Part shown: positions 47,165 through 59,770 of the stretch, in pieces | How positions within the stretch are numbered: position 1 is the first letter of the stretch | Layout: every line of letters starts with the position of its first letter | NCBI GenBank assembly: GCA_026874595.1 | Contig: CM049306.1 | Coordinates: forward strand, 78,026,142-78,090,141 | Direction of reading: 5' to 3' | DNA: 64,000 bases | Source of the DNA: Sipunculus nudus | Lineage: Eukaryota; Annelida; Sipuncula; Golfingiida; Sipunculidae | Notes under the pieces: model-generated | Database searches by the model: none | What the model was told of the DNA's origin: nothing | What the model saw: the letters and a program-made list of their open reading frames with translations, nothing else | Translations under genes and position numbers: made by a program

Positions 47165-47935
47165 ATGGATGTAAACAAAATCCAATTAATATTAGCCATC
47201 AGGGAAGCACTGCAAACCTAGGAGGTGCAAAATGCACTGGCATCAAACATCGTAATCCCTCTTCAGAGATCGATGGACAAAAAAATCGGCCAACTCGAAA
47301 AAGTAATAAAATCGCACGAAGAAAAAATCGCTAACCTGGAAAAAAAATATGAAACACTAGAAAAAGAATTCCTTATAAAAAAGCAAGACCAAGAAGAAGC
47401 AACCAAACAGAAAAATCTGATCATCGAAAACCTCAAAGAATCTGAAAACGAAAAACCAATGGAAAGGGCCATGGAGGTCTTCAAAGCAATGGGGCTCAAC
47501 ACCAGTCAGTCCGAAATGAGCCAAGTATTTAGGCTAAAACCAAAACAAGGTACGGACGGAAAGCAACAAACGAGACCCCGGAAGCTCCTAGTTAAATTTC
47601 ATAACACCACAACAAAGGACACAGTATACAAAGCGAGGGCGAAACTGCGGAACATCAGTCTGGACGGAGTAGCAATTTATATCAATGAGGACCTGACAGC
47701 GGACCAAGCGGAGCTATTGTACGAAACAAGAAAACTTAAAAAGAAACCCAACAAATTAATACACTCCGTGTGGACAAACAATGGGAAAATCTACGCAAAA
47801 CAAGACCGTGAAGACAGCCCAACATTGATTAAAAATAAGGCAACATTAAAAAAATACGAGGAGTGGTTGAAATTAACAGATGATAGCAACGATACCCCCC
47901 GTGAAGAAAGGAACAGCTGGTCGCTCCTCCCATAA
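47165..47935 (+). pseudogene. CR1-like ORF1 (coiled coil, RRM-like)
   Basis: The probable start is ATG 47165. One TAG at 47219 interrupts it, and 47225-47935 is open (236 aa). Residues about 15-70 of the open part form a Lys/Glu-rich coiled coil (ERAMEVFKAMGL follows). The central part with KNLIIENLKES and RKLLVKFHN is RRM-like and the C-terminus is basic. It acts as an RNA chaperone in this class of LINE. Confidence 0.75.
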
Positions 47936-48222
47936 TGCACCGGGCGTATCCAACGTAAACAATGGACATTAAATCATCCAAGGATCATTATTTTAATATA
48001 TATATAATAATCTACACACATAGCAATGCATACAAAGCCGTTCAAAGCGTTATAGATGCGACCACATTACGTTGTCATCACATTCTAACTTAATTTTAAT
48101 AGATTTACCTGCGTGACCGGCTGACAACCCAGTATGGGTAACAGAGACACACACACAACACGCTCCTACACAACATATCCCAGCATGCACACCACACCAA
48201 CCGGAAGAAAAGGTAACGTCAA

Positions 48223-51200
48223 CATGGCTTAGCAAATTTCCATTTACCGCTTTTCAAACTGTACTCACCTTTACCTAGTAATTATTAAAAAAGTAAAAAA
48301 TAGTTGTGACATCGAATTAAACCCTGGCCCCAAAACAAAAACTCTAGATATATACCATATTAATATACGGAGTATCTTAAACAAAATAGAAGACATAGAA
48401 ATAGAAATACAAAACTTCGACATCGTCTGCTTTACAGAGACACACCTAGACAGCTCAATTACAATCGAACAAATTTTAATACCCGGATATCAGCCACCAG
48501 AAAGGCTAGATAGATCGAGACATGGAGGTGGCATTGCAGTATACATTAAAAATACTATTGCATACAAAAGAAAACATGATATTGAATCCAAACATATAGA
48601 ATCGATTTGTATTGAAATTATGAACCAACCATCCAAATTTATTTGCACAACAGTGTACAAACCACCAAACCAACCTGTAGAAAGCTGGGAAAACCTTAAC
48701 GATTTCTTCTTTGATCTCAATTCCCTACCAAGTACTAGACATGTTATTGTCGGAGACTTAAATTGTGATATGATGATTAACTCACCCTCCCCAAAACTCA
48801 AAACCATAATAAAAGAACTCAATCTCTACCAACACATAAGTCAACCTACCAGAATAACCGATAATACTGCAACACTTCTCGATGTAGCTATTACTAACTT
48901 TAATGAATATATTATCAAATCAGGTACCTTTCCAAGGAAATACAGTGATCATAATAGTATATATATAAAGATAAATTGGACCACAAACAGTCACACCTCA
49001 CCTAATCCGATTAAAACATGGAACTACCAAAAAGGAAACTATGAGGAAATGAGAAATAAATTAAGGAATATCAACTGGAATGATATATATAACTCAACAT
49101 CTGATATAGAAATCATCTATGATAAAATACTTAAGGAAATTAAAATTATAAAAGAGCAATGCATACCATTTCATAATATTACTCATAATTCATATAATAG
49201 AGAATGGTATACCCGTGATCTTAAACTTCTAAAAAGAAAATGCCTCCGGCTACGTACAAAAGCTATGAAATCAAACAAACCTAAAGACATGGAAAATTAT
49301 AAAACATCTAGAAATAACTTTAATAAAGAAGCAAGAAAAGCCAAAGCAAACTACCCCTCCAAAATTGCGACAGAACTTAAAAATAATCTACATAATGAAA
49401 AACTGTGGTGGAAAACAATAAATGTTTTAATGAAGGGCAATAATCAACAAAATATACCACCACTTATCAACAATGATGGTACACTTGCAACTGAACCAAA
49501 GGAAAAGGCTAACTTACTAAATGAACAATTTATTAAACAAACAATAATTCAAGAACAACATTTTTCTACTCCATATTTAGCTAGTAAGAATCACAATAGA
49601 CTCGATAACATTAAAATAGATATTCACGAACTGGAATCAATTATGAAGAATCTTAATTGTAACAAATCCCAAGGCCCTGATGAAATCCCCCCCCCCCCCC
49701 ATCATCCTTCGTGAATGCCACAAAGAACTTGTATATCCACTCTGGAAACTTCTTACATTATCAATGGAAAAAGGACAACTTCAATCACTCTGGAAAAAAG
49801 CAAATGTAACGCCAATCTATAAAAATGGAGAAAAAAATAAGCCAATCAACTGTCGCCCTATATCCTTTACATCTTGCGTATGCAAACTATTTGAAAAAAT
49901 TATCTTCGATCAAATGTATAAGTTCTTTAAAAATAACAATATAATCAGTCCACATCAGTCCGGCTTCATACCTGGAGACTCCACGGTCTACCAACTCTCT
50001 GACCTCTATAATTCAATTATCCAAGATATAGATAAAGGCAAAGAAGTATAGGCTATTTTCCTAGACATAAGCAAAGCCTTTGACAAGGTCTGGTCAGAAG
50101 GTCTCCTCGCCAAACTGTCATCGGCTGGAATAAAAGGTAAACTGCTTCGTTGGATTGCCCAGTACCTGAAAAATAGGAAACAACGAGTATTAATCGAAAA
50201 CGATTTCTCCCATTGGGAAACACTTCATGCTGGGGTACCCCAAGGTTCCATACTGGGACCCCTATTATTTCTAATATTCATTAACGACATTACAGACAAC
50301 ATAACAAGTAACATTAGACTATTTGCAGACGACACCATGTTGTATCTCACCATTGAAAACCAATAGCAGCAAAAATACTAAATAGAGACTAGGAACAAAT
50401 CTCAAAATGGTAAAAAAAATGGTTAGTCACCTTCAATGCAAAAAAAAACCAGATCACTGTTATTCTCAATGAAACCCAAAACAGACCATCCTGACCTATA
50501 TTTCAATGGTATTATAATAGATAAATCTAACACCCATAAACATTTAGGAATAACACTTAGAAAGGACTGCAAATGGAACGATCATATAGAAAATATAAAA
50601 GCAAACGCAAACTCTAAAATCTTAATATTAAGCAAATTAAAATATATGCTTGATTGGAAAACTCTAGAAAACATATATTATACATATATTAGGCCAATAC
50701 TAGAACACAGTAATGTTATGTGGTGTAACTGCACACAAGAACAAAGCGAAACACTAGAAGCTGTGCAATTACAAGCTGCCAGAATAGTAACAGGCTGCGT
50801 CAGGGGAACTAGCCATGCAAAACTCTACAAAGAAACAGGCTGGCCCCTACTCAAAACGCGTAGAGAAAATTCAATGGTCATCCAGCTGCACAAAATGATA
50901 AAGCTAGAATCCCCCCAGTACCTGTACTTACTATTACGGCCACACAGAAACACCACCTTTAATACAAGATCTAGTGATCGACTCAATATACAAGATATGT
51001 TCTGTAGAACAGAGATCTACTATAATTCATTCTAACCAAAATCTATAAGATGATGGAATAAATTAGATGAAAGACTTAAACACTGTCAAACCAGAAAATC
51101 ACTTAAATATAATATATCCAGGGAAATTGCAAGAAACAAACCACCAAAATACTTCAATTCAGGTACAAGAAAGGCCCAGATAATTCATACTCGACTGCGA

Positions 51201-51467
51201 ACACAAAGCAGTGACTTAAACTACGATCTATATAGAAGACACCTATCCAACGACCCAAAATGTCAATGTGGATACGAAACAGAAAATGCTGAACATTATC
51301 TGCTGCAATGCCAACTCCATGTCAATTCTAGAAATAAATATCTCCCCCAAGATATATCTGTAGAAGAACTCCTCTATGGTAGCGCATATGCAAACAACAC
51401 CAGAAATGAAGAAATCTTTACATCTGTATGTTCATACATAGAAAACACAAACCGGTTCAAAACATAA
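48223..51467 (+). pseudogene. CR1-like ORF2: 2A leader, AP endonuclease, reverse transcriptase
   Basis: ATG-GCT-TAG at about 48223 suggests a start with a stop at codon 3. The leader ends DIELNPGP (48308-48331). Endonuclease motifs are HINIRSILNK, IVCFTETHLD, GGGIAVYIKN, VGDLNCD and SDHNSIYIKI. The frame then slips in a C run at 49688-49700. RT motifs follow: INCRPIS, DISKAFDKVW, AGVPQGSILGPLLFLIFIND and FADDTMLYL (about 50325). Stops occur at 50049, 50363 and near 51033. The end carries a CQCGYETENAEHYLLQC cysteine-histidine segment. Confidence 0.8.
48308..48331 (+). other. 2A-type ribosome-skipping motif
   Basis: DIELNPGP fits the D-x-E-x-N-P-G-P consensus, placed about 40 aa into ORF2 just before the endonuclease. 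In 2A sequences translation releases after the NPG and restarts at P. Such motifs are known at this position in some CR1-like LINEs of marine invertebrates. Activity here is inference. Confidence 0.75.
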
Positions 51468-51729
51468 AAATCTCCCACAGCACCTCCAAAACACAGACAT
51501 ACAACTATAACACTTCCACTTACCAAACATCCACTACCAAACACAACCCCTACCATAACACTGAATACTGCCATCGTTTTATATTTTATATTTTATATTT
51601 TATACTAGAAATATTAGGGAGAGAGTCAAGATAAGCTTTAAGTAGCTTGCACTTAATCCCATTGATGTCTGTACCATAAGATATGTGCATATTCAATAAA
51701 ATATCTCAAACAAACAAACACAGAGAAAA

Positions 51730-52589
51730 CCTCAGGAAAAAAGGCGAAAAGCGCCAACACAGACCAAGACGAAACAGACCTGGCCATGGCCATTGCCACG
51801 GAAACAACAGATGAGGTAACGGATGAATATGACATTCATACACATATCGCAAACGCCATGGCGGAAATGAAAGAAATAGTGAGAAATACACATTCATCAT
51901 TAGAACAAAAAATTAACCAATTACAGACAAATATTCTGGACAAAATTAATCATGTTTCAGAAGAAAACAAACAACTCAATGCTCGAGTTACTGAACTAGA
52001 ATCCAGTGCTCAAACTATCAGTGATAGTGTTGACAGACTGAAATCACACAAAGAGAATGATCATAAACGTATAAAGGATCTACAGAGAGAAATATCCATT
52101 CTAAAAACAGAAAACGCAAATAAAGAAGAACAAATAAAAACATTACAAGACCGTTTAGATTCAGAACTTAACAAAATTGAGAGTAGAAGCAGAGAGTTGA
52201 ATTTGAGACTATTAGGAGTCAGGGAAGAACCGTGGTCAGAAAACTGCAAAGATGCGGTGGCAAAAATTATTTCAGACCAAAATTTGTTGGGCGAACTCAG
52301 TAGAGATGAAATAAAAACGAGAATTGAAACAGCTCACAGAACGGGACGTACAGGGGAAAACCCCAGACACATCATAATAAAGTTCCATGAAAGGCCAGAC
52401 AGAGACCAAGTACTCAGAAACGGCAAACAGGTGATTACAGGTGGCACCCGTTTTGTAGAGGACTTAACGGTCATGGACTATAAGCTAAAACAAAAGTTAA
52501 AACCCAAAATGCAGGAGGAGTACTCAAAAGGAAACAAAGTGCGCTTCTGGTGTGGCCAACTGTTCATTAATGGCAAAGCTGTTCAATAG
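51730..52589 (+). pseudogene. L1-like ORF1, main part
   Basis: The frame is open across the insertion scar to the stop at 52589. A long coiled coil (about 51870-52200, with INQLQTNILDKINHV and heptads) is followed by an L1-ORF1p RRM-type part (LNLRLLGVREE, HIIIKFHERPDRDQV) and a C-terminal domain (TVMDYKLKQKLKPKM). Apart from the nested insertion it has no stop. It is an RNA-binding trimer in L1. Confidence 0.8.
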
Positions 52590-53111
52590 TGCAACAAGAC
52601 ATCTGGCAACACAAACGGCTAAACATAGAAACAACCACAAGAAGCTTATTCAGATGAGGCGACATTCACAACCCTCATGGCCGAGAGGTGGCGACACTGT
52701 CGTGGCTTCTTTAAAGGGCAAGGTCGTTTGCCAACACGAACGAGAACCTACCACAACATTACATCGGCAGAGTCAAGATATAGGACCTATGAAAAGACGC
52801 TTTATGGAATATATTTCTTACCTTCCTTTTGTGTATGGATTTTCCATGAGAAACATTTTCACGGAATGTTTACTTGCTTAACCTGTTTTACCATTAAATG
52901 TTTTCTGTTTGGCCCATTATCGCTCAGTCAGGCAAGGAACCCTCTTCTAATCCTTTTTGTCCAATTTACATGTAAACCTCGGCCGACTTTAACTTTCACT
53001 GAATTTCTTAGAACTTCTATATTAGTGATATATCTTTATTCATTTCATGAGACGGACTCATAGCGCTATCATAACTTTTATGAAAAACAAGACTACTCAT
53101 TTGACAAATAT
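52590..53111 (+). other. Inter-ORF region of the L1-like LINE
   Basis: About 520 bp without a coding motif; the two overlapping ORFs here have no recognisable domain. It is long for an L1 inter-ORF spacer. Confidence 0.5.
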
Positions 53112-56100
53112 ATGACACAGACAACATATAACCAACAGGATCAAACAAACATTGCTTTTCCAGAATTTACTATTTTAACTTTGAATGTTAGAGGTATTAA
53201 TGACTATCTGAAACGAAGAGCAGTTTTTACATGGCTGAGAAAGCACAAAGCTGATGTTGCTCTCCTGCAAGAGACCTATAGCTCTAAGTCTTGTGAAACT
53301 CTATGGCAGAATGAATGGGGCGGGAAAATCATCTTTAATCATGGTTCCAATCATAGCAGAGGTGTGGCCATATTATTCCGATCTGGTTTTGATTACCAAA
53401 TAAGAGCTATACATACAGATGATATAGGCAGAACATTAATATTGGTTTTAAATATTTGTGATTATAGTCTTATTTTGTGTAACTTGTATTTCCCAAATCA
53501 AATGGAACAGAAATTAGATTTTATTATTAATATACAAAACTTATTAGAAACCTGCCATATAAGTGAAAGTGTACCTGCCATAATAGGGGGTGATTTTAAC
53601 ATTGTGCTTGATGCCATTGACAAAGTTGGTGGGAGGATTAATAGTGTAGACAGAGCAAAGAGGAAACTTAATGATTTTGTAAACAAGTTTAACCTGGTAG
53701 ACATATGGCGTATAAAACACGAAGGAAAATCAGGTTTTACATGGAGACAAAAAACTCCAAAAATACAGTGTAGATTGGATTACTTTTTCATTTCATATAT
53801 GGTACAAGATTTTGTTCAACAATGTGAAATAACACCTGCCAGTACTTCGGATCATTCAGGTTTATATATTAAATTTAAAGGGATAGAGGAACACAAAGGC
53901 AAAGGTTACTGGAAATTTAATGGATCGCTGTTGAAAGATGAAGAGTATAAAAATATGATGATTAACAAAATTAAGATATGGACAAAAGATCTTGAAAATA
54001 TTCAAAGCCATAGAACAAAGTGGGAACTTGTTAAATTTTATATTAGACAAGCCACTATACAATACAGTAAACAAAAAAAAGCAAAATGAAAACACTGTGT
54101 ATAAGGAGTTATGCAATAAACTAAATAACATCATAACGAAACATCAGATGAATTTTTTTGAAATTAAAGAAAAAGTTAAATCCATTGAATTAAAAAGAAC
54201 AGAAGGGGTTATACTCCGATCAAAAGTCCGCTGGAGAGAACAAGGAGAAGAAAGTACACAATATTTTTTTAATCTTGAAAAGAGGAACTCTGTCAGGAAA
54301 ACTATTAGAATTCTAAAAACTGATGTTGGTAAACCTTAAGTGACAACAAATAAATATTATCTGAGATAAACAAATTTTACAAAAACTTATATAAATCAAC
54401 CCGTGAAAATATAGAACAAATTAGAGATAACATGTTCATTTCAGAAATAAATACTCCAAAACTTACCAGCGAACAAAAAAGTCAATGTGAAGGTATCCTC
54501 ACACTGGAAGAATTGGAAACAGCCTTACAAAAAATGAAAAGCTATATAAATCACCTGGTAATGGTGGCTTAACTCCTGAATTTTATAAAACATTTTTTAC
54601 CTACATAGGCCCTTTGTTAGTTGAATCATTTAATGAATCATTTATGGTCCAAGAAATGTCCCCATCACATAAGCAGTCAGTTATCACCCTTATTGATAAA
54701 AAAGGAAAGGACAGAATGTACATTAAAAATTGGCGACCAATTTCTTTACTTAATATAGATTATAAATTAGCCACAAAAGCAACAGATTTATTAAAATTCT
54801 GCCCTCTATAATTCATTATAATCAACTTGGATTTCTGAAAGGTAGATATATTGGAGAAGGAGTAAGAATAATTCAAGATATAATGGAACTTCTGAAAAAA
54901 ATAAATAAACCTGGCTTGATTGCTTGTATAGATTTTGAAAAAGCATTTGACACTTTGGAATGGGACTTTATTTTAAAATCTTTAGAAACTTTCAATTTTG
55001 GCAGGGATGCAATCAGATGGGTCAAGACATTCTACAATAACATTTTTTCATGTGTAATTAATCAGGGTGTCACTGGGGGGTATTTTGAAATCACAAGAGG
55101 GGTACGCCAAGGAGATCCTCTATCACCATATCTTTTTATAATTGCCGCCGAAATGTTGTCAATAGCTATAAGACATAATACAGAAATAAAAGGTATAAAA
55201 TTAGACAATAACTATGAAATCAAACTTGTTCAGTATGCAGATGATTTAACACTCTTACTGAAGGACATAGTCTCTGGACAGAAAGTATTTCAGCTCCTTG
55301 AAGAATTTAGTGTCGTATCTGGCCAAAAAATCAACCAAAATAAAACAGAAATAATGTGGATTGAATCAAACCGAAACAGGAAAGATAAACCCCTAACAGG
55401 TATATGGACCTCTTATTTAAAAATTTTAGGTATAACCTTTAATCATAACAAGCATAAAATGATTGAAGAAAACTTAAGACCAAAAATTGATGTGACTAAA
55501 AACACTTTTGCCTTATGGAAAACAAGAAACCTCACTTTAAATGGTAGAATACTTCTGGCCGAAAAATTTGGGTTACTCAAGATTTCAGTATGTACTATCG
55601 GTTATAGATGTTCCAGGATGTTATATCAAAGAAATCAATAATCTTTTATATTCCTTTATTTGGAAAGGTAACCCAAAGGGTAGGATAAAAAGAGATATTT
55701 TGAATTTAAGTTATGAGGAAGGGGGTCAAAAGATGCTTAATGTCCAATATATGGTTGATGCACAGAATATTGTTTGGTTAAAGAGATATATATTAGGCAA
55801 AAACAAAGATTTTGTGAGGTTAATTGGCAATTTATGTTTAGCTTATGGTGGTCTAGCACTACTTATGAAATGTTCCTACTCTGAAAAGACCTTACAGAAA
55901 AATGCCACCATTTTATAAAAACATGATGTAAGTGTGGGAAAATATTCGAGAAAATAAACATTCGGACATTATATGGAACAATAAAAATATACTGGTTGGA
56001 GGAAATTCAATTTACAACAACATTTTGTATAATATAGGTATAATATATGTCTCAGATCTTTATAATACTGAAGGTAACATTATTCCATTTGAAGTAAAGG

Positions 56101-56984
56101 TTCAAAAAGGAGCACCCATGTACTTATTTAATGTTTGGAGGGGTATTATAGCTGGAGTTAGAGCAAATTTTCATAATTTAAAAAAAAATTGATACCAGTT
56201 ATGAAGAAGATCAAATTTTGTGTAATTTAGGGAAAAACATTAAACTATTGAGTACAATAACCTCTAAGTTAATATATGATACAATTAAACAGAAAAAGGT
56301 CATTATCAATCATTGGGGTAAAGAGTTTTATTCGAAAGAGTATGACATTGAAGAAAGCCAGTGGTCATTAATTTTCAGGTTAGCCAAACAAGCCACTAAA
56401 GACAAAAAACTCCAAGAATTGCAGTATAAAATACTGACTAGATCTCTAACAGTTAATGAATGGCTTTACAAGTGTGGCATAAAACAAGATGACTTATGTT
56501 CTTTTTGCACAGACAATAAGGAGACAATAGAACATCTGATGTATCAGTGTAAAGTAAGTAAATCTTTTGGGAACAATTAGAAGTTTTTGATACAAATTAT
56601 CGGGATGTGATCAATGTAATGACATTTTTAGGAAAGCACTATTTATATTCTAATAGAATAGGTGGGAAAATTCAAGATTTGAATATTTTCATTTCAAAGG
56701 TACGAGCATATATTAAAATTGAACAATCCATATCACATAAAGAACAAAAGGAAGAAGATTTTTTTTTAATTATGGGGACAATTCTTAACATTGTAAAACT
56801 AGGACATTTTGTATATGTTCTCTGTAAAATGTATATACGTATAGTCTCTCATGCACATTTTTATTGCAATCTTATGATTCATATACAAATTAGTTGTTTT
56901 TTTTTTGTTTTTTTTTTCTACTTAGCCTTTCCATATTTTTCATCGTATTATGGCAAATTATATGGCGATATCCTGTTTGGATAA
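53112..56984 (+). pseudogene. L1/Tx1-like ORF2: endonuclease, RT, zinc knuckle
   Basis: 53112-54089 is open and carries the AP endonuclease: LNVRGIND, LQETYSS, RGVAILFR, IGGDFNIVLD and a terminal TSDHSGLYIKF. A frameshift follows in an A8 run near 54073. RT parts are spread over frames: DKKGKDRMYIKNWRPISLLN (about 54700), IACIDFEKAFDTLEWDF (about 54920), GVRQGDPLSPYLFIIAAEM (about 55100) and QYADDLTLLL (about 55232). The C-terminus has CSFCTDNKETIEHLMYQC (about 56500). At least five disruptions make it inactive. Confidence 0.8.
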
Positions 56985-57201
56985 TGCATGTACGAATAGA
57001 TTTATACAATAAAATATTGGGAAAAAAAAAGGATGACATCAATGGTGGATTCATCTCCGGATGCGGGGGGGGGGGAGATTCCTTGCGCATGTCAAACGAG
57101 ACTTTCGTTTTTCAAGATTCTTTAAAAATTATGGCGTCCAGAAACAGCCGTACTAGTGCATAGCAGTCTGTTATAGAGACTAACCAGGAAATGGCGAACT
57201 C

Positions 57202-57204
<3 letters not shown>

Positions 57205-57255
<51 letters not shown>
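57205..57255. repeat. (TA)n microsatellite
   Basis: About 25 TA units. Confidence 0.95.
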
Positions 57256-57258
<3 letters not shown>

Positions 57259-57649
57259 TAGGATGAAGTCTTTTTACTAAGAATTAATTGTTCTGCGTTA
57301 TCAAGTGTCTCACATTATACATTTAGTGGCATTGTCTATACAAATTTATACATTTGCAGGAAGATCCAGATTGAGAGGAACAACAGGGAAATAGATATTT
57401 TCCTTGCTTTGGCCCAAAAGCTGAAGTTAAAGGACCCTCAAATCTACTGCCTGTGATGCAGAAGTGGACCTTTGTTGTCCATCAAAATCACCGCCAAGGC
57501 TTGTAATACCAAGAGGGAGTGGAAGCGGCTAGGCATGCAAGCATCAGCTTTGAAAATAAAGACATAAATAATCTTAAAATATGTTGGATAAGACATGCAA
57601 AACAGAATGCAATATTGAAAGGCTGAAGAGAGTTTCATTTGTAATTATA

Positions 57650-59280
57650 CAAATGTTTATACCCGAATGTTTTAGCTCAGCTTTCTGAAAGTCATATGAG
57701 CTATAGCAATAACTCTTTGTCCATCGTCAGTCCGATTTTTCATTAACAGAGGACTTATTGCAATTGTAAAATGTAGAATTTCTCACTCAAATCCAGGGAG
57801 GCCCACGAAAAATACTCCCGGCATCCCTGAAATAAGGTTACTGCGACCTAGATTCTCTGAGTTGTGCAGTTTGTAACTACCCCTAGAATAATTAAACAAT
57901 TGATACACAATCACCCGTATCTAATTAATTAACGCATGGATTAACATGAACCTTGCCTTGAATATCAATCATGACTAGTTTTATCAGATCTGAAGGAATA
58001 GTTGTGGCACCTTTAAGTTTTTCATGCATCTTCCGTATATTTTAGACTGCAAAATTACATCAAGGGGTCAATTTCTCATTTGCGCTTCTATCAGGCTTCC
58101 TGAAACAATGTATGGGTTTTTAATCCTGACTGTTTAGCTCAGCTGACACTTAGTCATCTCAGCTATAGTTATGGTTCATTGTGCGTCGTCCGTCTTAGCG
58201 TCTGTCAGTCTGTCTGTCCGTTAGACTGGCACGTTTTGAAACCGTTTAACCCAAAAAAAATCCAAAATTTGGCATACTGTTAAATGTTACCAAGATCACC
58301 TACCAAACTGAAAACTTGGTAACTGCGACATCTTTCCTTCGAGAAATAAAAAAAAAAAACCCTCACTTTTCCATTAAAAACCTATTATCGCACTTCAGGA
58401 CTGCCTAATGTCAAAACCACTCATCTGTGTTTAGCCAATCTGACTATAAGTCATCTGAGCTGTAGTCATGGTCCTTTGTCCTTTGGCCGTCCGTGAACAG
58501 GGTACGTTTTGAAACCTACGAATCCAACATTTTGCGTACAGTTAGATGTTCCCATAATAAAAAATAGGTCACTAGGACATCTTTCCTTCGAGATATTAAA
58601 GAAAAACCTCAATATCCAATAAAAAAGCATTGTTACGCTTCAAGATCGCCTAATATTAAAACCACTGATCTGACTTTGATCATATTTAATATGTATATTC
58701 CTCTATATTTTCTATGTTCACACCAGAAATTAGGTCAGTACTGTGTAAGTGAAGTTATGGGCCCAAACATAATGCACTTTATAAGAAAGTCAGGAAATAT
58801 ATTTACTCATTTAACAAGAGAATTGCTGAACCTAGGGCCTTTTTTCAGGGATATAACTTTATTCAATTAACATTAAATATCATACCCAAAATTAGATCTG
58901 AATTTTGCCAATTTTTAAGTTATTAGCATTGAAAATAAAATCAATACCATGACCATAGCACTTACTTTCTTTTAACTTCTGTAGATTTGATTTTCACAGC
59001 ATGCAGATATAAGCATTTAATCTGTTTAAATCTGAAATTTGAAACCGTCAAATTACAAAAAGGTGCAGGTTTTTCATCTGTAGATTCATCTAGTGTCCTG
59101 AAACCTCATATGTTCATTTATCATGACTAGTTTTTATCAGATAACAACAATTTTTTTTTGCCACACATTTTTTTAATGTTCATGTATTTCTCCCAAAAAT
59201 TTTAGACTAGTAAAATCAAGGTGTCATTTTTTTTCATCTCTGGTTTCATCTCGTCTTCAGAAACCTTGCGTCTTTATTTT
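57650..59280. repeat. Degenerate repeats of about 300-450 bp
   Basis: Recurring phrases are AGTCATCTGAGCTNTAGTCATGGT and GTCCGTC, then CATGACTAGTTTTATCAGAT and TTTTAGACTGCAAAATTACA-like segments (57970-58050, 59130-59230). The latter are reverse complements of the repeat units at 6.8-7.4 and 28.8-29.3 kb. Confidence 0.5.
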
Positions 59281-59284
59281 TTTT

Positions 59285-59770
59285 GTTTTTATACGCTCGT
59301 CATGTGACGGAAGTATTATAGTATACCAACCTTCTGTCCGTCCGTCAAGCAGTCCGTCCGTCTCTTAACTTTTGGTATCGCCGCAATAACTTACTGGGGC
59401 TTTGATGGATATTCACCAAACTCACCATTAGATTTTTTGTTCCGAGTTCGATTATTTGCAAAATACACGAAAATTTTATAAGGTTAAGGATCACTGGGCT
59501 AACATGTGGTGTCGCAGGGAAAACTTACCAAGGACATGAAGGGTTTTGATAAAACTCATCAGAAATGTTAATCAATTATATATCTCGTCTGTGTTTGATA
59601 TCCAGCAAATCCACGCATAGGTCACCGCATTTTGATGACATACCGAAAATCCTCTGAATTTCATGACACTTATCATACATATATAACAATAGCGTTTCTA
59701 ACCTGAGGTCAGAGGTCACGTGATATACGAAAGGCGTATTATGCACGTTTGCGGGGCTCTTGTTGACATA
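59285..59770. repeat. Putative repeat insertion
   Basis: The block begins TTTTATACGCTCGTCATGTG, ACGGAAGTATTATAGTATACC, and ends AAGGCGTATTATGCACGTTTGCGGGGCTCTTG. The ATACG-CGT...ACG-CGTAT ends suggest a short inverted terminus. Family unknown. Confidence 0.4.

Larger units (their letters stand above)
47035..51717 (+). mobile_element. CR1/Jockey-like LINE with 2A motif, nested
   Basis: The 12-bp target duplication ACACAGAGAAAA lies at 47023-47034 and 51718-51729. Order: ORF1, a short spacer, ORF2 with a 2A-type leader, AP endonuclease, RT and a C-terminal region, then a 3' end TTCAATAAAATATCTC followed by CAAA repeats. It is about 4.7 kb and looks nearly full length. It has a few point stops and one poly-C frameshift, so it is recent but inactive. 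Confidence 0.85.
46873..57028 (+). mobile_element. L1/Tx1-like LINE, split by a nested CR1-like LINE
   Basis: The whole is flanked by an 18-bp direct repeat AAGGATGACATCAATGGT (46855-46872 and 57029-57046). It has a 5' end with an ORF1 start at 46962, the nested element at 47035-51717, then the rest of ORF1, ORF2 and a short A tail after AATAAA at about 57009. Without the insert the element is about 5.5 kb. ORF2 carries several frameshifts and stops, so the copy is dead. Confidence 0.85.

Noticed and set aside
47225-56984. Host genes at 47.2-57.0 kb
   Set aside because: All ORFs carry LINE ORF1, endonuclease or RT motifs and are bounded by target duplications.
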